Origin: CAYQQJ01 sp964419935
Lineage (GTDB): Bacteria > Pseudomonadota > Gammaproteobacteria > Pseudomonadales > Cellvibrionaceae
NCBI GenBank assembly: GCA_964419935.1
Contig: CAYQQJ010000026.1
Coordinates: 1-43,905 of the forward strand
DNA: 43,905 bases
Direction: 5' to 3'
Under the pieces are notes generated by a model that had not been told where the DNA came from, ran no database searches, and saw only the letters and a list, made by a program, of their open reading frames with translations. Shown here in pieces: positions 7,950 through 16,169 of the stretch. The position numbers and the translations under genes were made by a program. Each line of letters begins with the position of its first letter. Position 1 is the stretch's first letter.

Positions 7950-9073
7950 TAAATCACCATGATCTCGGCGCGCAAGGCTCCGGCGCGATGCATGGCTTCA
8001 AGAATCGCCATCACATCGCCGGGGGCCGCGCCAACCTGATTCACCGCTCGCACAATATCGTCCAGCGTGGGCTTGGGAGCAAACTTGAACATGGGGTTGT
8101 TTTCCACCGTGGCTGAAAGGTCGGAGTTGGGTGTCACCACGGTATTGCCCTCACCAAATGCATTGGGCTGGCTGACCTGAATATTTTCATTGACGGTAAC
8201 CGTCAGCGAACCATGGGTAACGGCAACCGGTGACACAGTCACATGCTGCCCCACAACGATGGTGCCGGTACGGGAGTTGATAATAATACGTGCCGCCGCT
8301 TCGCCAGGCGTGACGTTAATGTTTTCCAGCAGGGACAAATAATCCACCCGCTGTGCCGGATTCTTCGGCGCAGCAACAGAAATTGACGTGGCATCCATAG
8401 GCAGGGCAACATCCGGCCCGAGCATTTCGTTGATGCTATGAGCAACGCGTTTTGCTGTGGTGAAATCCGATTGATGCAAGTTGAATACAATTCTGTCGCT
8501 GCCAGCAAAATCCGTTGGCACGGACCGTTCCACCAATGCGCCACCGGGAACGCGGCCAACACTCGGAGTGTTCACACTGATGCGCGATCCGTCTAGCCCT
8601 TCGGCACCAAAACCGCCAACAACCAGGTTACCCTGGGCCAATGCGTAGACCTGACCATCAACCCCTTTCAGAGGTGTCATCAGCAGGCTGCCGCCACGAA
8701 GACTTTTTGCGTTGCCCACGGACGATACCGTGATATCAATACGCTGACCGGGTTTGGCGAACGCGGGCAGTTCTGCATGAATCGCCACGGCGGCCACGTT
8801 TTTCAATTGAAAGCGGGCCCCTTCCGGAACGGCAATGCCGAATTGTTCGAGCATGGTGGAAAAGGTTTGTGTGGTAAATGGTGCCTGGTTGGTCTGGTCA
8901 CCGGAACCGTCCAGGCCCACAACAAGACCATAACCAATCAGTTGGTTAACCCGCACCCCTGCCACTGATGCCAGATCTTTAATGCGCTCAGCCATGGCAA
9001 CCTGGCTCAACAGCAGCAAGATGCTCAATGCACCGATAACAGATAAACCTTTTGAATGCTTGTGTGTTTTCAT
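7949..9073 (-). CDS. flgI: Flagellar P-ring protein FlgI
   Basis: FlgI forms the periplasmic P-ring around the rod. It has a Sec signal peptide (KGLSVIGALSILLLLSQVAMA), then the family start ERIKDLASVAGVRVNQLIGY and GLVVGLDGSGDQ. It ends DVMAILEAMHRAGALRAEIMVI, typical for the family. I prefer the ATG at 9073 because AGGA lies 7 bases ahead of it; the ATG at 9079 is only 1 base from that AGGA. This gives 374 residues. The frame is open further upstream, but that part overlaps flgH and does not look like protein. Confidence 0.95.
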   Translation of the reverse strand: MKTHKHSKGLSVIGALSILLLLSQVAMAERIKDLASVAGVRVNQLIGYGLVVGLDGSGDQTNQAPFTTQTFSTMLEQFGIAVPEGARFQLKNVAAVAIHAELPAFAKPGQRIDITVSSVGNAKSLRGGSLLMTPLKGVDGQVYALAQGNLVVGGFGAEGLDGSRISVNTPSVGRVPGGALVERSVPTDFAGSDRIVFNLHQSDFTTAKRVAHSINEMLGPDVALPMDATSISVAAPKNPAQRVDYLSLLENINVTPGEAAARIIINSRTGTIVVGQHVTVSPVAVTHGSLTVTVNENIQVSQPNAFGEGNTVVTPNSDLSATVENNPMFKFAPKPTLDDIVRAVNQVGAAPGDVMAILEAMHRAGALRAEIMVI

Positions 9074-9105
9074 TTTCATGTCCTGCAGAGACAGTCCCGA
9101 AGCCC

Positions 9106-9825
9106 TTAGAAAGGCCAGATGGGGCTGTTGAAGAATCGACTCACCCAACCCATTTGCTGTGAGCTCGCCAAAGTGCCGGTACCGGAATAGCTGATACGGG
9201 CGTTGGCAATTCGTGTGGAAATTACAGTATTGTCTGGTGAAACATCTTGCGGGCGAACCAAGCCGCTGATGCGAATATATTCGTCGCCATGGTTCAGCGT
9301 CATCCATTTTTCACCGCGAACCGCCATGGTGCCGTTCGGGTAGACATCAACCACGGTGACACTGATTTCACCCTGCAGGCGATTGCGTTGGTCGGCATCG
9401 GCTTCCCCACTGAATTCACGCTCGCCCGCCAGGTCAGTAAGAATATTGAGATCGGTTCCAAGTAAGGTTCCCAAAGTACCTGCATCGGGAATGCTGATTG
9501 CACTCTCCTTGGTCACACCGGTAGTTGAGGATTTGCTTGAAGTCGTGGCTTCGCGCAACTCAACCGTCAGAATATCGCCAACTCGGCGCGCCTTGTGATC
9601 CTCATACAGGCTTAAGGCCGTGCTCTCGCTGTAAAGCGAACCATTGGTGGGCGGCGCAGAAAGCTGTTGGGGTTGTAGTACCGGAGCATAGTAAGGGTCA
9701 TTCGGTTGTGGCGCGGATTGCATGACGCAACCACTTGCCACCAGAGCAAACACGGCAACCGCCGCACTGTGACACACCGGTTTCCACCCGTTAAAAATTG
9801 TGTTCACTGCCCCTTTACCGTTCAT
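9106..9825 (-). CDS. flgH: Flagellar L-ring lipoprotein FlgH
   Basis: FlgH forms the outer-membrane L-ring. The N-terminal signal ends in a lipobox (LVASGC), so the mature protein starts at a lipid-modified Cys. Family signatures follow: SLYEDHKARRVGDILTVEL, GAINV-type beta repeats, and the C-terminal GTLASSQQMGWVSRFFNSPI. Three in-frame starts exist (GTG 9852, ATG 9840, ATG 9825). GGGAG 8 bases before 9825 makes that the best, giving 239 residues. It is cotranscribed between flgG and flgI. Confidence 0.94.
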   Translation of the reverse strand: MNGKGAVNTIFNGWKPVCHSAAVAVFALVASGCVMQSAPQPNDPYYAPVLQPQQLSAPPTNGSLYSESTALSLYEDHKARRVGDILTVELREATTSSKSSTTGVTKESAISIPDAGTLGTLLGTDLNILTDLAGEREFSGEADADQRNRLQGEISVTVVDVYPNGTMAVRGEKWMTLNHGDEYIRISGLVRPQDVSPDNTVISTRIANARISYSGTGTLASSQQMGWVSRFFNSPIWPF

Positions 9826-9869
9826 GCGCTTGACTCCCATAACTCTATTCACCGCCTTTCACCAACTCA

Positions 9870-10655
9870 TTAAATGTTTTGTGTAATAAACTGCAGCATC
9901 TGATCGGCAGTGGAAACGACTTTGGAGTTCATTTCATAGGCGCGCTGAGTCGTTATCATGTTAACCATCTCTTCAACGATATCGACATTCGAACCTTCCA
10001 GCATGCCTTGTTTAAGTTGCCCTATTCCGTTCTCGCCAGGTGTTCCCCCGATAGGGTCACCACTGGATGCGGTTTCGAGAAACAGGTTGCCTCCAATGGA
10101 TTGCAAACCTGCGGGGTTCACAAAGTCCACCAATTGAATATTGCCCAACACTTGCGGGTTGGCGTCCCCCGGCATTTGTGCGCTCACTGTGCCGTCCGTA
10201 CCTATGGTTATAGAGGTCGCTTCCTGGGGTATGGCAATATTCGGCTCCAGTAACAGGCCGCTGGCGTTCACCAGTTCACCGTCACGATTCATATGCAGTT
10301 GGCCGTTGCGGGTATAGGCAATGTTGCCATCAGGCTGCAGAATCTGCAGAAAACCGCGACCTTCAATGGCCACGTCCAATGCTTGATCGGTGACCTGCAA
10401 ATTACCTTCGGTAAACTGCTTCTGCGTACCCACAATGCGCACACCAGTACCCAGTTGCAGGCCCGTCGGCAATTGGGTTTGCTCTGTCGACTGCCCGCCG
10501 GGCTGTCGCTCGATCTGATAAAGCAGATCTTCAAACACCGCGCGGTCACGCTTGTAGCCAACGGTGGAAGCATTCGCCAGGTTGTTGGAAATAGTCGTCA
10601 GCTGCGCATCCTGTGCCGCCAACCCGGTTTTGCTTACATACAATGCGGAATGCAT
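9870..10655 (-). CDS. flgG: Flagellar distal rod protein FlgG
   Basis: FlgG is the distal rod subunit. Its 261 residues match the usual ~260. The N-terminus (MHSALYVSKTGLAAQDAQL, ISNNLANASTVGYKR) carries the rod/hook ANNLANxxTxGYK signature. The C-terminus (EGSNVDIVEEMVNMITTQ, RAYEMNSKVVSTADQML) is the conserved axial helix. GAGGTGG precedes the ATG. A 71-base gap containing the AGCTTG repeat separates it from flgF. Confidence 0.97.
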   Translation of the reverse strand: MHSALYVSKTGLAAQDAQLTTISNNLANASTVGYKRDRAVFEDLLYQIERQPGGQSTEQTQLPTGLQLGTGVRIVGTQKQFTEGNLQVTDQALDVAIEGRGFLQILQPDGNIAYTRNGQLHMNRDGELVNASGLLLEPNIAIPQEATSITIGTDGTVSAQMPGDANPQVLGNIQLVDFVNPAGLQSIGGNLFLETASSGDPIGGTPGENGIGQLKQGMLEGSNVDIVEEMVNMITTQRAYEMNSKVVSTADQMLQFITQNI

Positions 10656-10689
10656 AAATCCACCTCAGTAATAATTTGTCGTTAATCTT

Positions 10690-10721
10690 TAGCTTGCAGC
10701 TTGAAGCTTGTGGCTTACAGC
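10690..10721. repeat. AGCTTG-rich repeat directly 3' of flgF
   Basis: TAGCTTGCAGCTTGAAGCTT followed by GTGGCTTACAGC lies 5 bases past the flgF stop codon, inside the flgF-flgG gap of an operon. It is related to 1239-1277 and 15224-15310. Confidence 0.65.
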
Positions 10722-10726
10722 TCCCC

Positions 10727-11473
10727 TCACCCCATCTGCATCATGCGCGTCGCAGCTTCAGAATTTTCTTTCACCGTATTCATCAGTTTGACGTTCATTT
10801 CATATTGCCGTGCCAGGCTGAGCATACTGGTCAGTTCATTTACCGCGTTCACGTTGCTGCCTTCCAAGTGGCCTGAAACCAAAGTAACGGCGGCATCCGC
10901 AGGTACAAGTTGCGCAGGATCCCGCGGACGAATCAATCCGTCTTCAGATTTATGCAGGGTGTCCAGCGGCGGGTTAACCAAACGAATGCGATCAATCTCT
11001 ACCGGGGCATCCGGAGCCTGGCCCACTGGGATGATGGAGATGGTACCGTCCAGGGCGATTTCAATTTTTTCCACCGGTGGCAAAGCTACGGGGCCGCCGT
11101 TGCCCAACACCGGAAAACCCTGGCCGCTACGCAAAATGCCGACGCTGTCGACGTAGAGCTCGCCGGCGCGGGTGTAGGCTTCTTCGCCATCCGGTGCCTG
11201 CACGGCAAGAAAGCCTTCGCCTTCGATGGCAACATCCAGATCGCGGCCAGTGGCGATCAACGGACCTGAACTGAAATCGGTGGCGCTGTTTTCTGCCAGT
11301 GCGTAGGCACGGGTGGGCAAACCTTCGCCGAAGTAAACCGGCATGCTGCGCGCTTGCGCCATGTCTGCCTTGAAGCCGGTAGTGCTGACGTTGGCCAGGT
11401 TGTTGGCATGATTCGTTTGCGCCAGCATGTTGTGCTTGGCTCCAGTCATGGCAATGTAAAGTGCTTTATCCAT
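10727..11473 (-). CDS. flgF: Flagellar proximal rod protein FlgF
   Basis: FlgF is a proximal rod subunit. It is 248 residues long. The start (MDKALYIAMTGAKHNMLAQ, ANNLANVSTTGFKADMA) carries the rod signature, followed by the FlgG-like SIIPVG and VEIDRIRLVNPP. It ends with the axial helix EGSNVNAVNELTSMLSLARQ. It is first gene of the flgFGHIJKL unit. A strong sigma-54 promoter (11535-11551) sits about 50 bases ahead of the ATG, and GGAAG serves as ribosome site. Confidence 0.96.
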   Translation of the reverse strand: MDKALYIAMTGAKHNMLAQTNHANNLANVSTTGFKADMAQARSMPVYFGEGLPTRAYALAENSATDFSSGPLIATGRDLDVAIEGEGFLAVQAPDGEEAYTRAGELYVDSVGILRSGQGFPVLGNGGPVALPPVEKIEIALDGTISIIPVGQAPDAPVEIDRIRLVNPPLDTLHKSEDGLIRPRDPAQLVPADAAVTLVSGHLEGSNVNAVNELTSMLSLARQYEMNVKLMNTVKENSEAATRMMQMG

Positions 11474-11534
11474 TGGTTGCTTCCGCCGCTAAACCGTCAA
11501 AAAACAGGAATTAATGGTGCTTTAGATGAGATAG

Positions 11535-11551
11535 AGCAAGATGGATGCCAA
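11535..11551 (-). promoter_or_regulatory. Sigma-54 (RpoN) promoter of flgFGHIJKL
   Basis: Minus strand TTGGCAT-CCATC-TTGCT has exact GG-N10-GC spacing. The predicted start near 11524 leaves a ~50-base leader to flgF. Confidence 0.72.
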
Positions 11552-11643
11552 GAGGAAGGAGCTGAGGTAAAACCCTTTTATATCAGCGACTTACGAATTA
11601 AAATGCTGAATAGAAGAAGCGGCGAAGCGCCGGAAACACAGGG

Positions 11644-11678
11644 AGCGGCAAGGGCTTTCCGGTTGCTGGATTGCCGCT
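11644..11678. other. Stem-loop in the flgE-flgF gap
   Basis: AGCGGCAA (11644-11651) pairs perfectly with TTGCCGCT (11671-11678) around a 19-base loop. No T-run follows on the minus strand, so termination of flgE transcripts here is only a possibility. Confidence 0.35.
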
Positions 11679-11803
11679 TGCCACTGTTCACTTGTTGGAC
11701 AAAGTGATGGTTAAGAGAGGATTTCAGTTCTCGAGTATGTGGCGTCGGTCCGTTTGTTATCAGGGTCAGGCGTGTTTGCCACCGGGGGAGCACTCGCGAA
11801 TTT

Positions 11804-11884
11804 GTAGCCTGGATGGATCGTAACGCAATCCGGGAGAAACAACCTCCGACTGCCCCGGATTCCGTTACACTCCATCCGGGCTAC
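11804..11884. repeat. GTAGCCCGGATGGAG-type palindrome
   Basis: The arms 11804-11834 (GTAGCCTGGATGGATCGTAA and on to CCGGG) and 11854-11884 are 31 bases long and about 87% complementary. A weaker outer pair (GGGGGAGCAC at 11785-11794 against TGCTCCCAC near 11890) encloses them. It lies in the 581-base gap between flgE and flgF. The left part of the gap has a lone GTTTGTTATCAGGG (11752-11765), identical to the outer arm end of the elements at 25468 and 27397. Confidence 0.75.
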
Positions 11885-11909
11885 GGGTGCTGCTCCCACG
11901 AACTCCGAG

Positions 11910-12016
11910 GACATGTATTCGGCGTTTGCTGTTGTGACCGCCAGCATGGACGCTGGCGCCGAGCTTACAGGGACGTATTCACGGCGTGTCACAGCAGTGA
12001 ATGCCGAATTCATGTC
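11910..12016 (+). repeat. Palindromic element copy 2, ATGGAC and AGGGAC hairpins
   Basis: The outer arms 11910-11938 and 11988-12016 pair at 24 of 29 positions. Inside, CGCCAGC/GCTGGCG (11939-11958) closes a loop ATGGAC, and TAC/GTA (11966-11977) closes a loop AGGGAC. The common tail TTCACGGCG follows. It lies 38 bases past the flgE stop, with its core antisense to flgE. Confidence 0.8.
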
Positions 12017-12054
12017 TCACTCGATACCAAATGCTAGGCGTCGTACACATCTAT

Positions 12055-13395
12055 TTACCTCAGATTAATAATAGTCTGGGTCGTCTGATCCGCGGTCTCA
12101 ATGGTTTTGGCGCTCGCCTGGAAATTGCGTTGTGCGACGATCAGTTGCACCAGTTGCTCGGACAAATCCACATTGGATTCTTCCAGCGCGCCGGATTGAA
12201 TAGCGCCAAGGTTCGAGCTACCGGGAACGCCGACAACAGGTTGACCGGATTCGAAGTTTTCACTCCACATGGTGCCGCCCTGAGGCGCCAAACCCTGCTC
12301 ATTGGCGAAACTCGCCAGGACGATTTGTCCCAATGCCTGAGATTGCCCGTTGGTGAAACGTGCGGAAATCAACCCCTGATCATCAATGCTCAGAGACGAT
12401 AGACGGCCCGTGGTGTATCCGTCCTGATGTACGTTGTATTCACCAAACTCTTCATTGAACTGAGTAGAGCCAGCCAATTCGAGCACAAAATTGGACGTGG
12501 TTGGTGGCTCAGGAATCACCGTTGTTGCACCGTCAGCTACTGTCTGGGGGCCGAAGGCGCCGTTGGCTTCACCATTGGCATCCAGCGGGGTCCAGTTGGA
12601 GATCAATACCTCATCGGATAAGGCTGCATCCAGTGATCCGCCTTCGGTGAAGTGCAGGTCAAAGGTCGCGACCGTTGGCAGTCCACCTGCTGTTGCAGGA
12701 TCACCCACGTTCTGTCCATCAATTTGGACAATCATCTGCCAATGGTTCGGTTGAGTGGTTGCATCACCCGGTACATAGGGCTGTTTCACGAAAAACTGGG
12801 TCATCACGTGCGGATTGCCCAAGCTGTCGTACACATTCATGGACGTCGCGTCATTGTAGGTTGTCTGGTCCGCCGGGTCGAACGCTACCGTCAAGGCCGG
12901 CTGGGACGCATCCAGGTTAAGTTCAGACTGCACATTGGTGGTCTGGCGCGGTGACAAATTGCTGGTTTGAATTCGTAAATCACCACGCAACCCGCTGATG
13001 TTACCTGCAGAATCCGCAGGAAAACCCTGCAGTCGCGCACCGGTGTTGTTAACGATAAACCCTTCATCATCAGTGCCAAAAGTGCCTGCGCGCGTGTACA
13101 GGTTTTCACCGCCCTGACTGAGCATAAAGAACCCGGTGCCGGAGATGGCCATATCCAGATCCCTCTCGGTGAAAGAGACGTTGCCCTCGGTAAAGTTCTG
13201 CGCAACATTCTGCAGGCGCACACCGCTGCCCACCGCATTAACACTGGAGCCCAACACGGAAGACGCATAAAGATCGCCAAATTCCGCACGGGAACTTTTG
13301 AAGCCTGTGGTGGAGGCATTCGCAATATTGTTGCCTGTTACTGACAGGTCTTTAGCCGCGGCACGAATGCCACTGAGTGCAGTATTGAAAGGCAT
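12055..13395 (-). CDS. flgE: Flagellar hook protein FlgE
   Basis: FlgE is the hook subunit. It is 446 residues long. The N-terminus (MPFNTALSGIRAAAKDLSVTG, NNIANASTTGFKSSRAEFGDLYA) has the axial-protein signature. GNVSFTERDLDMAISGTGFFM is the D1 core, and the C-terminus (EESNVDLSEQLVQLIVAQRN, FQASAKTIETADQTTQTIINLR) is the terminal helix. AGGAG lies 7 bases before the ATG. It is last in the flgBCDE unit, 16 bases behind flgD. Confidence 0.97.
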   Translation of the reverse strand: MPFNTALSGIRAAAKDLSVTGNNIANASTTGFKSSRAEFGDLYASSVLGSSVNAVGSGVRLQNVAQNFTEGNVSFTERDLDMAISGTGFFMLSQGGENLYTRAGTFGTDDEGFIVNNTGARLQGFPADSAGNISGLRGDLRIQTSNLSPRQTTNVQSELNLDASQPALTVAFDPADQTTYNDATSMNVYDSLGNPHVMTQFFVKQPYVPGDATTQPNHWQMIVQIDGQNVGDPATAGGLPTVATFDLHFTEGGSLDAALSDEVLISNWTPLDANGEANGAFGPQTVADGATTVIPEPPTTSNFVLELAGSTQFNEEFGEYNVHQDGYTTGRLSSLSIDDQGLISARFTNGQSQALGQIVLASFANEQGLAPQGGTMWSENFESGQPVVGVPGSSNLGAIQSGALEESNVDLSEQLVQLIVAQRNFQASAKTIETADQTTQTIINLR

Positions 13396-13411
13396 GGAAG
13401 CTCTCCTGAAT

Positions 13412-14122
13412 TTATTCGTTGAACTGTTTTACATCGGCGAGGCTAACAGCACCCACACCGGCCAAATTTAGAGTGAGAGTGCCATTGGCACCCACAGTTA
13501 CGCTGTTCACATTGGCACTTAACGCGGTATCCAGTTGCGTCATTTTGCCTTCGATACTGGCGTTGACTTCAAAGCTGTACTGCCCCGGCGGCAAACCCTC
13601 TTCATGACTGCTGGCCCAGTCCAGCAATTCGCCATTAACCTCGATATTCATACCGTCCCAACGCATTACCATTTCACCGGCAGCTTGCGGACCCAGAGCA
13701 ATTTGCTCTACCAATGAACCGGCGTCGTCATAAATATTCAAATTCATTTCACTGGTGCTGCTCGGCACCACGACACTGGCACTAACTACATCGTTCGGCT
13801 GCAACAATGTTGTCTCACTGGGCACGCTGACCGAGCGCCCCACCAATGACGATGCCTGCAGTGCCTGATTGGCCACAAAGTTGTTGGTAAAGCTGCTGAA
13901 CTGGTTATTTAGTTTATCCAGACTTTCCACTGAGCTGAATTGGGCCAACTGCGCAATGAATTCAGTGTTTTCCTGAGGACTCAGAGGGTCCTGATTTTCC
14001 ATTTGCGTAATCATCAGTTTCAGGAATGCATCCTGCCCCAGCTCATTGCTTTTCGGCTTGCCTTCGGCCTGCTTGCCAATGGACCAGTCATTCAAGATGC
14101 TGTTGTTGCCAATCTCATTCAT
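13412..14122 (-). CDS. flgD: Flagellar hook-cap (hook assembly) protein FlgD
   Basis: FlgD is the scaffold needed for hook polymerisation, discarded once the hook is complete. The diagnostic block near residues 27-70 is LGQDAFLKLMITQMENQDPL followed by NTEFIAQLAQFSSVESLDKL. The C-terminal half holds the Ig-like/FLG tudor domains (GEMVMRWDGMNIEVNGELL, GQYSFEVNA). Its 236 residues are normal. It sits between flgC and flgE with gaps of 43 and 16 bases. Confidence 0.96.
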   Translation of the reverse strand: MNEIGNNSILNDWSIGKQAEGKPKSNELGQDAFLKLMITQMENQDPLSPQENTEFIAQLAQFSSVESLDKLNNQFSSFTNNFVANQALQASSLVGRSVSVPSETTLLQPNDVVSASVVVPSSTSEMNLNIYDDAGSLVEQIALGPQAAGEMVMRWDGMNIEVNGELLDWASSHEEGLPPGQYSFEVNASIEGKMTQLDTALSANVNSVTVGANGTLTLNLAGVGAVSLADVKQFNE

Positions 14123-14165
14123 TACAGAATCCTCTCACCCAAAGCACGGTTGTTCCCGCGCTCTA

Positions 14166-14606
14166 TCACTGCCCCAGAGTCAGCACGCGCTGCATCATTT
14201 GTTTCGCCGAGTTCATCACCTCAACGTTGATTTGGAATGACCGAGAAGCTGAAATCATGTTGGTCATTTCCTCCACAACATTGACGTTGGGATAAAACAC
14301 ATAGCCTTCTTCATCAGCCTGGGGATGATTTGGCTCGTAACGACGCTGCAAAGGCGCATCGCTTTCCACTACTCCAGCCACACGCACACTGGCGCCACCC
14401 TGGTTGCTCGCACTGGGGAAAGACGAAGAGTTGCCCATGGCATCTCTATGCACTGCGGCGAACACCGCGTGGCGACCGCGATAAGTCTCCCCGGCGCTGG
14501 AACTGGATGTTTCCGCATTGGCGATATTGCTCGCAGTGGTATTCAGGCGGGCACTTTGGGCGTGCATACCGGAACCGGCAATGTTAAATATGTTGGTCAG
14601 ACTCAT
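14166..14606 (-). CDS. flgC: Flagellar basal-body rod protein FlgC
   Basis: FlgC is a proximal rod subunit of 146 residues. It starts MSLTNIFNIAGSGMHAQSAR and continues NTTASNIANAET, the rod signature. It ends with PNVNVVEEMTNMISASRSFQ and INVEVMNSAKQMMQRVL. I use the ATG at 14606 because GGAG inside the flgB end lies 9 bases ahead. An upstream in-frame start at 14645 would only add residues overlapping flgB. The gap to the flgB stop is 4 bases, so coupling is likely. Confidence 0.96.
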   Translation of the reverse strand: MSLTNIFNIAGSGMHAQSARLNTTASNIANAETSSSSAGETYRGRHAVFAAVHRDAMGNSSSFPSASNQGGASVRVAGVVESDAPLQRRYEPNHPQADEEGYVFYPNVNVVEEMTNMISASRSFQINVEVMNSAKQMMQRVLTLGQ

Positions 14607-14610
14607 CGCA

Positions 14611-15009
14611 TTATTCTCCGGTGAGGGCCTTCTTAAGGCCGGCAAAGCGGCTGTTCAGGAAAGTAAAAGAGGCTTGGAATTCCAGGCTGTTTTTGGTGAA
14701 CTCGGCTTGCTCCACCTGTTCTTCCACGGTGTTGCCATCAATGGATGGCTGAGTTGGAATACGGTACTGCAAGGTCACATTCGAACCGGCATCAGCAGCT
14801 CCGATGTGGCCCCGCTGAGTCGTCTTCAACGTCATTCCGGTATTGCCGCTCATCTGGCTGGCCAATGCCTGCTGGAAATTGAAATCTCGCGCCTTGTACC
14901 CGGGGGTATCCGCATTCGCCAGGTTGCTCGAAAGCACCTCTGCCCGCTGCACACGCAACCGTAAGGCCTGTTCGTGAACACCCAATGCACTGTCGAAGGA
15001 AATTGCCAT
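14611..15009 (-). CDS. flgB: Flagellar basal-body rod protein FlgB
   Basis: FlgB is the most proximal rod subunit. It has 132 residues with the family features GVHEQALRLRVQRAEVLSSN, LANADTPGYKARDFNFQQAL and the C-terminal helix ASFTFLNSRFAGLKKALTGE. It is first gene of flgBCDE and is preceded by a strong sigma-54 promoter at 15086-15101, with a leader of about 65 bases. Confidence 0.96.
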   Translation of the reverse strand: MAISFDSALGVHEQALRLRVQRAEVLSSNLANADTPGYKARDFNFQQALASQMSGNTGMTLKTTQRGHIGAADAGSNVTLQYRIPTQPSIDGNTVEEQVEQAEFTKNSLEFQASFTFLNSRFAGLKKALTGE

Positions 15010-15085
15010 GGTGACTCTCTTTCTTTGCCGTTAGCTTTGCCGTTTTAGCCGCATCCCGGCTGAACTTGAACTCTGCATCAGCTAT

Positions 15086-15101
15086 TGCAAGCGCTGTGCC
15101 A
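15086..15101 (-). promoter_or_regulatory. Sigma-54 (RpoN) promoter of flgBCDE
   Basis: Minus strand TGGCAC-AGCGC-TTGCA is essentially consensus, with GG-N10-GC spacing. The predicted start near 15075 is about 65 bases from the flgB ATG. The remaining cheR-flgB gap holds an AT-rich stretch (15120-15165) and the repeats at 15203-15310. Confidence 0.78.
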
Positions 15102-15202
15102 GGCATGAAAAACGCAATAAGGTACTGATTTTATTCGTTTTATTTTTTATATTGAAGTAAAATCAAGCGGCAAAGCGGCAATGGGTTTCCGCTTTGAAAG
15201 AC

Positions 15203-15225
15203 AGGAAAAAGGGAAAAGGGAAAAG
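15203..15225. repeat. Heptamer tandem repeat (AAAAGGG)n
   Basis: GGAAAAAGGGAAAAGGGAAA is an imperfect AAAAGGG array, inverted in orientation to 3612-3640. It directly adjoins the AGCTTC/AGCTTG repeat. Confidence 0.7.
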
Positions 15226-15310
15226 CCTTAAGCTTCAGGCCCCAAGCTACAAGCGGAAGAAATATGGTCGGGACCTTTTTTAGCTTGCGGCTTGAGGCTT
15301 GCCGCTTTTT
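15224..15310. repeat. Inverted pair of AGCTTG-rich repeats 3' of cheR
   Basis: 15228-15256 (TAAGCTTCAGGCCCCAAGCT and on) is an inverted relative of 15281-15305 (TAGCTTGCGGCTTGAGGCTT). The second copy forms GCGGC/GCCGC on the minus strand, 10 bases after the cheR stop, followed by AAGCTAAAAAA. It could act as a 3' end structure but lacks a T-run. Confidence 0.6.
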
Positions 15311-15314
15311 TCCC

Positions 15315-16169
15315 CTACTTCGCCCGGTATGCTACGCCCGGCTTGCAGTGGACGATATCAAACAGGTCGCCGGCGGTGCCGAGACTTTCGGAGGAGCCGA
15401 GAAACAGGTAGGCGCCGGGACTCATGACGCTGTGAATCTTGCGCAGGATGTCGCGCTTTAAGGAGGCGGAGAAGTAGATGAGCACGTTGCGGCAGAACAC
15501 AACATCGAATTTACCGAGAAAAAAGTAGGAATCCTGCAGGTTGAGGGGGCGAAACTGCACTCGGGACTTGACTGGGTCAGTTAAATGCCAGCGCCCGTCC
15601 CCGGCGGGTTTGAAAAATTTTTCCAGGCGTTCTTGAGACAGACCCCGCCCCAGTGATAGCCGATCGTAGTGGCCGGAGCGGGCCTGTTCGAGAATGTTAC
15701 TGGAGACGTCCGTGGCCACAATATCGACCGGAAATCGAAATCCGGCCGCGCCACTGCGAATAAATTCTTCGATGATGATGCTGATGGAATAAGGTTCTTG
15801 TCCCGATGAACAGGCGGCTGACCATATTCGTAAAGGCGCGCCTTTCTTCTGTTTCTGCAGCGTCGCGAGCAATGAGTTGGCCATGAAATCGAAGGGATAG
15901 CTGTCGCGAAACCAGAAAGTTTCATTGGTGGTCATCGCATCAATGACCTGCTGACGAAGACGCCGATTGCTGCCGCTTTCCAACAGTTTCAGCAACTGTG
16001 ACAGGTCGCTGAATTTATTCTCGATCATGATGCGTCGAATGCGCGTGGCGACCAGATACTGCTTGTTGTGCCCAAGATCGATTCCACATACATCCTGCAG
16101 AAAATCCCTGAATCGCTGGAACTCGGACGGGTCAATTTGCGCAGCTTCGCTCCGTTGACTGGTTACCAT
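15315..16169 (-). CDS. cheR: Chemotaxis protein-glutamate methyltransferase CheR
   Basis: CheR methylates glutamates of chemoreceptors using S-adenosylmethionine, for adaptation. The N-terminal all-alpha CheR domain (FQRFRDFLQDVCGIDLGHNK) precedes MTTNETFWFRDSYPFDFM, then the SAM-binding part RIWSAACSSGQEPYSISI and DVVFCRNVLIYF. Its 284 residues are normal. I chose ATG 16169 (MVTSQRSEA) with AAAAGG 7-8 bases upstream. A longer in-frame reading to 16304 is less likely. It lies downstream of cheV and just after a small overlapping ORF. Confidence 0.95.
   Translation of the reverse strand: MVTSQRSEAAQIDPSEFQRFRDFLQDVCGIDLGHNKQYLVATRIRRIMIENKFSDLSQLLKLLESGSNRRLRQQVIDAMTTNETFWFRDSYPFDFMANSLLATLQKQKKGAPLRIWSAACSSGQEPYSISIIIEEFIRSGAAGFRFPVDIVATDVSSNILEQARSGHYDRLSLGRGLSQERLEKFFKPAGDGRWHLTDPVKSRVQFRPLNLQDSYFFLGKFDVVFCRNVLIYFSASLKRDILRKIHSVMSPGAYLFLGSSESLGTAGDLFDIVHCKPGVAYRAK

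Noticed and set aside
11711..12013. 100-codon minus-strand frame in the flgE-flgF gap
   Set aside because: It runs through two palindromic repeats, has no ribosome site and resembles no family.
15203..15225. G-quadruplex
   Set aside because: Only two GGG runs plus a GG are present, too few for a stable four-tract quadruplex.
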